From positions 1 through 40,784 of the forward strand of contig JAJYIM010000018.1 in NCBI GenBank assembly GCA_021790115.1: 40,784 bases of DNA, given 5' to 3'. Below, in pieces: positions 8,392-15,431 of this stretch. Source of the DNA: Actinomycetes bacterium (GTDB taxonomy: Bacteria > Actinomycetota > Thermoleophilia > BMS3ABIN01). Position numbers and translations under genes: made by a program. Every line of letters begins with the position of its first letter. Position 1 is the first letter of the stretch. The notes beneath the pieces were generated by a model that was not told where the DNA came from, did no database searches, and saw nothing but the letters and a program-made list of their open reading frames with translations.

Positions 8392-8697
8392 TTACGGGAC
8401 GCCCCACGAGGAGTCCCTGCCGAAGCGCTCCAGCCAGAACTCCTCTTCCGAGGCATGCTCCATGATGTCTTCCCTCGAAAAGGAAAACCGGTATTGCTCG
8501 CAATAAGCAAGGATGACTTTATAGGCGGCAATGATCTTCTTTGACGTTTCTTCACATTCACGCTTATTTTCAGCGCATCTATCCGGGTGCCACCGCCCCA
8601 TGAGCTTCTTGTAGCTTGCCTTGGTCTCAGCCATCGTTGCCCGCTGGGGAAGTCCGAGCAGCAGCCGGGCCTCGTGAATCTCTTCAAATCTTTCCAT
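8392..8697 (-). CDS. Small J-domain (DnaJ-like) protein
   Basis: This 101-residue protein consists of a J domain (residues about 8-70) with the HPD signature in GRWHPDRCAENK, then a short acidic tail containing EEFWLERFGRD. It lacks the Gly/Phe, zinc-finger and C-terminal domains of full DnaJ. It would stimulate a DnaK-type chaperone for a specialised client. The start is ATG 8697. It lies between a CopD-like membrane protein and an ArsR gene, with no functional link visible. Confidence 0.88.
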   Translation of the reverse strand: MERFEEIHEARLLLGLPQRATMAETKASYKKLMGRWHPDRCAENKRECEETSKKIIAAYKVILAYCEQYRFSFSREDIMEHASEEEFWLERFGRDSSWGVP

Positions 8698-8767
8698 ATG
8701 CTTCCATAGAATGCTTTAGCACATCTCAGCCAAGCCGGCCATTCCAATTATTTTAGCTTACCCTGCA

Positions 8768-9243
8768 TTACAGTGATAACAGCGCTAAAAAAAGTACGAA
8801 TAACCCTAGCCCAAGATTTACTTCCACCAAATTGACGGAGAGTTTTTGCATAGAGGTCTTTTTCTGGTCCGTCTCCGCGCTGAGCTGATTATTTTTGGAG
8901 CCAGAACCCGCCCTCGATAAATGTGGATAGTGATCATGGCCAGAACCAAAAGAATTTTCGCTGCAAGAAGAGCTAACCAATAATTTTCGTTGGCGGCAGG
9001 AACCGGATTCCCGTCTGTCAAGACCGGCATCGCGAGGCCCGTCAGCACCAGGAGTACGATTGAACAGTTTGCGACGAGAGTGAAACGCCTGGAGATTTCT
9101 CCCACGAGTTTGCCAGCGTCTGCTCCCATGATCTGCCTGGCAGATGGGATGGCGATAAAAATAACGAAGCCGATTCCGCCAATCCATGTGACGGCCGCCA
9201 CGAGATGAAGCCAGGATGCCAGTGTTAATAACAGCTCTCTCAT
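8768..9243 (-). pseudogene. CopD-like integral membrane protein, frameshifted near its C-terminus
   Basis: ATG 9243 follows AAGGAGG and opens a protein with at least three membrane helices (LLLTLASWLHLVAAVTWIGG, SIVLLVLTGLAMPVL, LALLAAKILLVLAMITIHIY). This is the CopD/YebZ pattern. After LAPKI, near the T5 run at 8892-8896 (A5 on the coding strand), the frame degenerates into basic residues. The next frame continues with SVNLVEVNLGLGLFVLFLAL, the expected last helix, and stops at 8768-8770. One missing base in the A-run would explain this. It may be a true pseudogene, a phase-variable gene or a sequencing error. A longer start at 9291 is possible but would read through the hairpin at 9265-9298. 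Confidence 0.7.
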
Positions 9244-9264
9244 TCTTCCTCCTTCTGAAATGAA

Positions 9265-9298
9265 TCGGAGGATGGATTGAACCGAATCCATCCTCCGA
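9265..9298. terminator. Strong perfect hairpin between the Cys-rich peptide and the CopD-like gene
   Basis: A perfect 14-bp stem (9265-9278 with 9285-9298) closes a 6-nt loop GAACCG. On the minus strand it follows the small Cys-rich gene and is followed by TTCATTTC, a weak T-run. It may terminate or attenuate transcription, or stabilise the 3' end of the short message. Confidence 0.5.
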
Positions 9299-9313
9299 TC
9301 AGCCTAAGACGTG

Positions 9314-9430
9314 TTACTTTGCCTCAGTCGACATGCAGCCGCAGCCACATGAACCTTTCGTATCACCGTTTGCCTGTGTCTTTATTTCCTGCTTATCTGC
9401 CTGCAAGGCTTCTTTATCCTCCTCGGTCAT
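9314..9430 (-). CDS. Small Cys-rich protein ending in CGCGCM (38 aa)
   Basis: ATG 9430 is preceded by AAAGGGGGTGACAGTA, a good ribosome-binding site. It opens a 38-residue frame ending with TAA at 9314-9316. The first 25 residues are charged and helical (MTEEDKEALQADKQEIK). The tail has three cysteines spaced CxCxC in GSCGCGCM. The ArsR protein encoded just upstream ends with a similar CTCGCM. A soft-metal or metalloid ligand role, or a small carrier, is possible. I do not recognise a family. Confidence 0.6.
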   Translation of the reverse strand: MTEEDKEALQADKQEIKTQANGDTKGSCGCGCMSTEAK

Positions 9431-9491
9431 TACTGTCACCCCCTTTCATTAAGTTAATGCACATAGACTAAAAAAGAATAGAAAAAAAATA

Positions 9492-9644
9492 ACTGCTCAT
9501 CCTATTAACTCAGGAAGCAATAAATACCTGTCATTCCGAGGGGACGAAGTTCCCGAGGAATCTGTGTTTAAAGCAGATCCCTCGTCGCCGAAGGCTCCTC
9601 GGGATGACAATTTCAGTAGCACCTGAGCTACTTGGATGAGCAGT
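9492..9644. repeat. Nested palindromic intergenic repeat
   Basis: An outer inverted repeat, ACTGCTCATCC at 9492-9502 against GGATGAGCAGT at 9634-9644, extends imperfectly to about 23 bp. Inside it lies TGTCATTCCGAGG (9529-9541) against CCTCGGGATGACA (9597-9609), with GAGGAATCTG and CAGATCCCTCG further in. The inner words resemble the widespread TGTCATTCCGAG...GAGGAATCT hairpin repeat seen in many bacterial genomes. One element appears to sit inside another. Confidence 0.75.
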
Positions 9645-9660
9645 AAAAAATAAGGCCCCG

Positions 9661-9975
9661 TTAGTGGCTGCTGCAATTTTTTATGCTTCGTGCATTTTCA
9701 TTCATACAGCCGCAGGTGCATATCCTGTTCAACCGTAACCGGGCTTTTTCCAGGGCGTCACGGTCCAGCGAATAATAGATCCAGTAACCCTTTCGCTCAT
9801 CCCTGACCAGTCCAGCGCTTTTTAGCACGCGCAGGTGCTGGGAAACCGCCGACGGGGTGACGCCAAGAGCTTCAGCCATGGCGTTGACGCTCATGCTGTC
9901 CTTTTTCAGCAGTTCGATGATCTCGATCCTTTTATCAACTGCCAGTATTTTGAATAGTTCAGCTGATTCTTTCAT
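9661..9975 (-). CDS. ArsR-family regulator with C-terminal CxCxC motif
   Basis: The winged-helix protein has helix 1 ELFKILAVDKRIEIIELL, recognition helix EALGVTPSAVSQHLRVL and wing ERKGYWIYYSL. It ends with a cysteine-rich tail RICTCGCMNENA and a further Cys near the end. Starting at ATG 9975 gives 104 residues; TTG 9987 is the alternative. The clustered cysteines suggest binding of a thiophilic metal or metalloid. It is divergent from the selenocysteine ArsR at 10140 and lies upstream of the Cys-rich peptide with the same CxCxCM word. Confidence 0.9.
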   Translation of the reverse strand: MKESAELFKILAVDKRIEIIELLKKDSMSVNAMAEALGVTPSAVSQHLRVLKSAGLVRDERKGYWIYYSLDRDALEKARLRLNRICTCGCMNENARSIKNCSSH

Positions 9976-9993
9976 CGCCCCTCGCAATTTAAG

Positions 9994-10015
9994 TACCTAC
10001 TAAAATACTTCATTG
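9994..10015. promoter_or_regulatory. Possible ArsR operator upstream of 9661-9975
   Basis: AAGTA and TACTT form an inverted repeat separated by 10 bp in the AT-rich stretch immediately upstream of the regulator. The position suits autoregulation, but the repeat is short. Confidence 0.35.
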
Positions 10016-10094
10016 CCCTGTATTGTGTCAAGGGGACGGGATGTGTTTTTTCCCAAGCTTGGGATTATTCGCAGTTGAAATGTATCTCTTAAAG

Positions 10095-10114
10095 ATATAA
10101 ACTTCGATTTATAT
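10095..10114. promoter_or_regulatory. Probable operator of the selenocysteine ArsR gene
   Basis: A perfect inverted repeat ATATAAA-CTTCGA-TTTATAT lies 26 bp upstream of ATG 10140. AT-rich dyads of this form are typical ArsR/SmtB binding sites. A separate perfect 12-bp palindrome, CCCAAGCTTGGG, lies at 10052-10063. Confidence 0.5.
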
Positions 10115-10139
10115 AAACCATTGTTTATTTTGAGAAGTT

Positions 10140-10445
10140 ATGAATGCCCCAGTCGAAACTATCGCAGACATCTTTAAAACGCTATCAGATGCTAACCGGC
10201 TGCGAATTATCCGGGTGCTGACCATGGACTGCCGGTCGGTGTCCATGATTGTAGAAGAGACGGGCCTGTCGCAGCCGCTGGTATCGCACCATCTTCGGGT
10301 CCTGCGCGAGGCCGGTTTGGCCCGGGCCGAAGGCCGGGGCGCTTTTACGTACTACTGACTAAGTGACGTGGCGGTCTGGAAGACCGTTGAAAATTGTGCC
10401 CAGATTGTGAAACTGGTCGAAAAGGCAGCGGCTGCGGGCAGCTGA
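10140..10445 (+). CDS. Selenoprotein candidate: ArsR/SmtB-family regulator with in-frame Sec codon
   Basis: ATG 10140 opens an ArsR winged helix: IFKTLSDANRLRIIRVL, recognition region IVEETGLSQPLVSHHLRVL, wing EGRGAFTYY. TGA follows at 10356-10358 (codon 73). The frame then stays open for 28 codons, reading LSDVAVWKTVENCAQIVKLV to TGA at 10443-10445. This supplies the usual YYxLSDxxVxxxxE end and the C-terminal dimerisation helix, giving the normal family length of 101 residues. A SECIS-like hairpin follows the TGA. AAAGGAGGG of the next gene begins 2 nt after the final stop. Sec73, Cys31 and Cys86 could form a redox or metalloid-sensing site. The alternative is an Arg codon CGA mutated to TGA. 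Terminating there would give a 72-residue protein without the last helix. Confidence 0.72.
10356..10386 (+). promoter_or_regulatory. Sec UGA codon and putative bacterial SECIS hairpin (ArsR)
   Basis: After TGA 10356-10358, CGGTCT (10372-10377) pairs perfectly with AGACCG (10381-10386) around the loop GGA at +20 to +22. Two G-T wobbles can extend the stem to 8 bp. The loop position and the leading G meet the bacterial SECIS consensus. Confidence 0.7.
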
Positions 10446-10458
10446 CAAAGGAGGGATC

Positions 10459-10704
10459 ATGAACAAAATGATGGAAAAAATGATGTCGGCGATGATGAAG
10501 CCGGAAGATATGCCCGGGATGATGAACATGATGCTGGACAAAATGTTTTCCCAGATGTCCGGAGAAGACCGAATTCAGTTCATCTCCACGATGATGCCCA
10601 AATGCCTGGATATGATTTTTGCCGAGCTGGATGCTGATGCCAAAGAGCGGGTTGCACGTGAGTTTTTGGGCAGGATGAGCCGGAAGCTGGAGGACCAACT
10701 GTAA
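10459..10704 (+). CDS. Methionine-rich small protein of unknown function
   Basis: AAAGGAGGGATC precedes ATG 10459. The 81-residue product has 18 methionines, mostly in pairs in the first 33 residues (MNKMMEKMMSAMMKPEDM, MMNMMLDKM), and one Cys (MMPKCLDM). It is predicted helical and soluble, with no signal peptide. Met-rich stretches can bind Cu(I) or other soft metals or act as oxidant sinks. I do not recognise a family. It lies 13 bp after the Sec-ArsR gene and is probably in its operon. Confidence 0.7.
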   Translation: MNKMMEKMMSAMMKPEDMPGMMNMMLDKMFSQMSGEDRIQFISTMMPKCLDMIFAELDADAKERVAREFLGRMSRKLEDQL

Positions 10705-10799
10705 ATTTCAGCCTCGGCCGGGATGCCACGCGGGAAGAACTGGTGAAAGCTGCAGAGCTTATCGGGCGCGCCGTTTCCAACAAAAAGGGAGATTTGTGA
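10662..10799 (+). pseudogene. Possible remnant of a cysteine desulfurase (NifS/IscS-like) C-terminus
   Basis: A frame overlapping the end of the Met-rich gene reads TVNFSLGRDATREELVKAAE and ends with TGA at 10797-10799. This resembles the conserved C-terminal segment of NifS/IscS proteins (VRFSLGRxTTxEEIDxA). There is no start and no upstream body of the enzyme. I read it as debris of a lost gene. The similarity covers only about 25 residues. Confidence 0.35.
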
Positions 10800-10800
10800 C

Positions 10801-11457
10801 GTGACAGACAAGGAAGTGCTAAGCAAACAACAAGATCACTGGGTAAAGACGTTCGCGAGCAAGCCGGACATGTTCGGTACCATGCCAAGCGATGCCGCCC
10901 AAAAAGCTGCAGCCTTGTTTTTGAAAGAAGGAAAAACAGAAATTCTTGAACTCGGTTGCGGCCAGGGGCGCGATACGTTCTTTTTCGCAGAAAGCGGCTT
11001 TCAGGTTCATGCCCTGGACTACTGTAAAAGCGGCCTCGATGCTCTCGGCGAAAAAGCAGAGACCACCGGCTTCACTGGGGTCATCAATCCCGTTTGTCAT
11101 GACATCCGCCGGCCGCTCCCCTTTGCCGGCAATACGTTTGACGGCTGCTTCTCGCATATGCTCTATTGCATGGCTCTCACAACCAAGGAGCTAAAGTTTC
11201 TTAGCGGCGAGATCCGGCGGGTTTTAAAACCAGGCGGGCTGAATGTCTTCACCGCCAGGAACACCAGCGACGCCCACTACGGCGCCGGAATTCACCGGGG
11301 TGAGAACATGTACGAGATGGGCGGTTTTATTGTCCATTACCTCAGCAAGGACAAAATCGAGGAACTGGCTGATGGCTTTGAGATCATCGGCATCAATGAA
11401 TTTGAGGAAGGCGAGCTTCCCAAGAAATTGTTCCGCGTGACCATGCGGAAAAAATGA
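10801..11457 (+). CDS. Class I SAM-dependent methyltransferase
   Basis: This 218-residue protein has motif I EILELGCGQGRDTFFFAESG near residue 50, HALDYCKSGL at the end of strand 2, CHDIRRPLPFAGNTFDGCF, and RRVLKPGGLNVFTARN. Its general layout resembles TehB-like and thiol or metalloid methyltransferases. The start is GTG 10801, after AAAGGGAG. It overlaps the DUF2284 gene by 4 bp (ATGA), which implies translational coupling. Downstream of a Sec-containing ArsR protein, methylation of a selenium, tellurium or arsenic compound is an attractive but unproven role. Confidence 0.85.
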   Translation: MTDKEVLSKQQDHWVKTFASKPDMFGTMPSDAAQKAAALFLKEGKTEILELGCGQGRDTFFFAESGFQVHALDYCKSGLDALGEKAETTGFTGVINPVCHDIRRPLPFAGNTFDGCFSHMLYCMALTTKELKFLSGEIRRVLKPGGLNVFTARNTSDAHYGAGIHRGENMYEMGGFIVHYLSKDKIEELADGFEIIGINEFEEGELPKKLFRVTMRKK

Positions 11458-11837
11458 CCGTGGACCAAAAGACAATGTTGCTTGATAAGGCGCTCGAATT
11501 GGGGGCCGACCGGGCAAAGTTGATCGATGTTGATACAGTAGTTGTGGAAGAATGGGTTCTGTGGAAATGCCAGTACGGCTGTCTGCTATTTAACAAGGAC
11601 ATGCTTCATCCCCCCTGCTCGCCAGGCGTGGAAAGCACAAGCAAAGTTCTGAGTGAATACAAAAAAGGCATCCTGCTAAACAGCCCCAAGGAAAAGGAGC
11701 TGAGCCGGATCGCCCTTAAGCTTGAAGGCGAGGCCTACCATCGCGGCTATTACAAGGCCTTTGCCATGATCGCGCTGTCGTCGGCGGCTGAAGTGGCGGC
11801 GGCATCAGGAGATGATTCCGCTCCCGGAGCCACCTGA
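11454..11837 (+). CDS. DUF2284 metal-binding protein, C-terminally truncated
   Basis: The frame begins at ATG 11454, overlapping the previous stop. It shows the DUF2284 pattern: Cys pair in WKCQYGC, then the PPCSPGVEST loop where most members have CPPYSP, and GYYKAFAMIALSSA. In the family this leads into a second cysteine cluster and a conserved end. Here the protein instead runs into Ala/Ser-rich sequence and stops at 11835-11837. Serine-recombinase sequence follows in the same frame, so the 3' end was probably lost by a deletion or insertion. It is likely non-functional or altered. Confidence 0.7.
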   Translation: MTVDQKTMLLDKALELGADRAKLIDVDTVVVEEWVLWKCQYGCLLFNKDMLHPPCSPGVESTSKVLSEYKKGILLNSPKEKELSRIALKLEGEAYHRGYYKAFAMIALSSAAEVAAASGDDSAPGAT

Positions 11838-12884
<1,047 letters not shown>

Positions 12885-12890
12885 TTAAAA

Positions 12891-13060
12891 CAGATGGTGG
12901 ATGATGGATTTTGGACGCTGGACAAAACCAAAATCATTGCCATCGGGGAAACATTTTATCATAATGCCGCATGCCGGTAAGCAGCGGTTGATCCTCGCTA
13001 AAACCGGTGCCGGCATGTCCACCATTCATCATCTACCATCCACCATCTGCATCTTTGCCG
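12891..13060. repeat. Palindromic repeat region (GGTGGATGATGG / GGACGCTGGAC type)
   Basis: CAGATGGTGGATGATGGA at 12891-12908 is inverted as a longer, imperfect copy at 13018-13049 (TCCACCATTCATCATC, then CATCCACCATCTG). TTTTGGACGCTGGAC lies next to the left arm. Related words occur at 13490-13530 and 22524-22620. The right arm supplies the last codons of the dUTPase gene. No gene is visible inside. Confidence 0.6.
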
Positions 13061-13533
13061 CTGCTGCCGAAGCCGCCGGCGCCGCGGTCTGAATCGGGCA
13101 GTTCCTCCACCGCCTCGAACTCGGCGTGCTCGACAGGCACGATCACCAACTGGGCAATCCGGTCCCCCACGTTGATGCGGAAGTCCTCGCCGCCTGTGTT
13201 TTGAATGATGACTTTGATCTCGCCGCGATAATTGCTATCGATCAGGCCGGGCGCATTTGTCAGCGTTATCCCGAACTTGGCGGCCAGGCCCGAGCGCGGC
13301 TGCACGAAGCCGCCGTAGCCGGCTGGAATGGCAATGGCGACGCCGGTGCAAACAAGCGCCCTCCCCCCCGGCCCCAAAGTCAATTCCTCGACGCTGGCCA
13401 AGTCAGCGCCGGCGTCGCCGTCGCCGTAGGCGCTGGCTGGCAGGGAGGCTTTCGGATTCAGAATTTTAATCGGAATCAGCAAAAGAGAACCGGATGCTGG
13501 ATGGTTGACACCGGATACCGGATTAAAACCCAA
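13033..13533 (-). CDS. dut: dUTP diphosphatase
   Basis: It hydrolyses dUTP to dUMP and pyrophosphate, keeping uracil out of DNA and feeding dTMP synthesis. All five trimeric dUTPase motifs are present: DAGADLAS, PRSGLA, GLIDSNYRGEIKV, DRIAQLVI and RGAGGFGSSG. The family usually begins close to IPIKILNPKASLPASAYG. The first about 18 residues of the longest frame come from repeat sequence, so the true start is probably TTG or CTG near 13480-13476. No strong ribosome-binding site is visible. The last residues (DADGGW) are encoded by the adjoining repeat, so an insertion has changed the C-terminus after motif 5. Confidence 0.92.
   Translation of the reverse strand: MGFNPVSGVNHPASGSLLLIPIKILNPKASLPASAYGDGDAGADLASVEELTLGPGGRALVCTGVAIAIPAGYGGFVQPRSGLAAKFGITLTNAPGLIDSNYRGEIKVIIQNTGGEDFRINVGDRIAQLVIVPVEHAEFEAVEELPDSDRGAGGFGSSGKDADGGW
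13486..13530. repeat. GGATGCTGGA-type repeat copy at the start of dut
   Basis: GGATGCTGGATGG, then GACACCGGATACCGGAT, match the words of the 22524-22620 hairpin (GATGCTGGACAC, CACCGGATTCTGGA). It occupies the upstream edge of dut and forms the spurious N-terminal extension of the longest frame. Confidence 0.5.
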
Positions 13534-13631
13534 TAATGGTTAAATTTCAAACCGGCAAATGTGGCTGCGCTTGAGCACGCTATATTTAAATAATCGCTGC
13601 ACCGGATTTTACCGACTTGATTTTTCTGGAA

Positions 13632-14180
13632 TCAGCCGTCCTGCTGGGCGCCGGTCTGGCGGGAGACAAAGCCTTGATATTGGATGCCGGTGGCCGATGG
13701 CGTGCCCGCGATCTGAGCCAGGTAAGAATCTCCAAGTTTGGCAATGTGGTCAACCACAATTTCGAAGTAATTATAATGGATCTGCTCTTCGTCAATGACT
13801 GTCTCGAAAAGCTTGGCGCTGGTGCTGTCGCCGTTTTCTCGGCAGATTGACAGAAACCTGTTGTAGGCGTCAATGGCGCCGGCTTCCAGATTCCTGTCTG
13901 ATGAGAATAGCTCATTGACATCAAGACCTTTTACTGCTTTCCCGGATGGCGCGGTCGTGGGTTGCCCGCCAAGCTCCTCAATTCGCTCCGCGAACAGCTC
14001 CGCGTGGCGCATCTCGTCAATGGCGATCAGCTTCACCTTGGCGGCCATATCACCATAATCCATCGCCGCCAGATTGTAATGATGATTCATGTATTGGGTG
14101 ATGGCGTTCAGCTCCAGGCCGCGCGCCTCGTTAAGGGCGTCGATAACTTTTTGCCTCTCTTCACTCAGCGTTTGAGACAT
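13632..14180 (-). CDS. Ferritin-like diiron protein (bacterioferritin family)
   Basis: This 182-residue four-helix protein has the ferritin-like metal-binding pattern: Glu in ARGLELNAITQYMNHHYN (helix A), DEMRHAE with ExxH (helix B), NLEAGAIDAYN (helix C) and DEEQIHYNYFE with ExxH (helix D). It would store iron or detoxify peroxide or oxygen through a diiron site. The helix-A Glu, the two ExxH motifs and the helix-C Glu are all readable. It has an extra C-terminal tail after residue 165. Start ATG 14180. I cannot tell bacterioferritin (heme-binding) from a DPS-like or rubrerythrin-like member. Confidence 0.85.
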   Translation of the reverse strand: MSQTLSEERQKVIDALNEARGLELNAITQYMNHHYNLAAMDYGDMAAKVKLIAIDEMRHAELFAERIEELGGQPTTAPSGKAVKGLDVNELFSSDRNLEAGAIDAYNRFLSICRENGDSTSAKLFETVIDEEQIHYNYFEIVVDHIAKLGDSYLAQIAGTPSATGIQYQGFVSRQTGAQQDG

Positions 14181-14211
14181 TGAGCACCTTCTTGATGGAA
14201 TCAGATAATCC

Positions 14212-14228
14212 GCCCGGTTGAGCCGGGC
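14212..14228. terminator. Hairpin between the MFS remnant and the ferritin-like gene
   Basis: A stem GCCCGG/CCGGGC with loop TTGAG is followed on the plus strand by TAAGAATTATTTT. The minus-strand flank is a poor T-run. It may end minus-strand transcription after the MFS remnant, but this is a weak call. Confidence 0.3.
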
Positions 14229-14345
14229 TAAGAATTATTTTACCCCTTGGCATGATATGTAAAACTTAAAGACGATATAATTGTGGCCCGGCAATTGTTT
14301 TCAGCCGCCCCGTATCGGGACCAGTGGCAACCATGTCAGTTCATC

Positions 14346-15431
14346 TTACTCATCAACCGGGCTGCGCGCGGCTTGCGGCCAGCTTTCCTCTCCCTGCCCC
14401 GCCATCATCTGTTGCGGCACGTATGCGTCTTCCTCGTTGGTGTAATGGAAGCGGCCGCCGCGCATCAGCGAAGTGGCAGCGGCCACGAGGCAGGCAATTA
14501 CTGCAAACAGAAAAGCCTCATGCAGACCGCTCTGGAACGGCCCCCCGATCAGCTGCGGGAAGAACGACCGGCCGGTGACAAGCGCCCGGTTAGAGGCGCT
14601 GAGCGCCGACAGCACCTGCGGTCCCAGGATGTGCTGGACCGGGTTGTAACCGAGAAAGGCGGCAAACAGGATCGACACCGGCGGCAGCTGCGCTGCGTGG
14701 CCCGCAACCGCGGCGGGCACGCCATGGGCCACAAGGCCGTTTCTCATCGTCTCCGGGAGTGTCGATGAGAGCCCGGCGATCATTAGCGTGAAGAAGACGC
14801 CGATCGACAGCACCTGGGCGGAGTTCTGAAAGGTCTGGTTCATGCCGCCACCCGCGCCGCGATGAGCACGCGGCAGGCTGTTCATAACTGCCGCCCGGTT
14901 TGGCGAGGCAAACATGCCCATGGAGGTGCCGCTCAGCGCGAGCGCCAGAGCAAAGACGGCGAAAGGAAAGTTGGTGGGCAGCATTAGCAGGATCAAAAAA
15001 CTGATTGCCGTGCCGATCATGCCGCCTGATGCAAACGGCCGCGCGCCGAAATGGTCTGACAGGTAGCCGGAAAGCGGCCCTGCCGCCAGCATGCCAAAGG
15101 TCAGCGGCAGCATGTAGATGCCGGCCCAGAGCGGCGTCTGTTCAAAATTATAGCCATGCTGAGGCAGCCAGATGCCCTGGAGCCAGATGATTAGTATGAA
15201 CATCAGGCCGCCCCTGGCTACCGCCGCCAGGAATGTTGATATGGTTCCGAAGGCAAAGGCGCAGATGCGGAACAAGGGCAGGCGAAACATGGGATTGCGC
15301 GTGCGCATCTCGATAACGGCAAATGCCGCCAAGCAAATAACCCCTCCTGAGAGCAGGGCAATCACCAGAGGGCTGGTCCAGCCGGTGGTGTGTATAGTTT
15401 CAGGGACGTAGCCTGCCGGCGGCAGCGGTTC
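14346..15431 (-). pseudogene. MFS drug-efflux transporter (DHA2/EmrB-like), N-terminal half missing
   Basis: The frame is continuous from just after the hflX stop codon and reads TTGWTSPLVIALLSGGVICL, then about seven to eight further membrane helices. These include the second-half MFS motif region GPLSGYLSDHFGARPF and the long terminal helix. A full DHA2 transporter has 14 helices and about 480 residues. The first about six helices and the start are absent, because the sequence begins exactly where hflX ends. A gene-start tool would pick a GTG or TTG near 15365. I regard it as a 5'-truncated remnant fused head-on to the hflX 3' end by a deletion. Confidence 0.75.

Noticed and set aside
8880-8910. 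Programmed -1 frameshift in the CopD-like gene
   Set aside because: The A-run has five As and does not form a proper X-XXY-YYZ slippery heptamer; a simple indel is more likely.
10052-10063. CCCAAGCTTGGG palindrome as a terminator
   Set aside because: The T-run lies on the 5' side of the hairpin on the plus strand and becomes an A-run on the minus strand, so neither direction fits.
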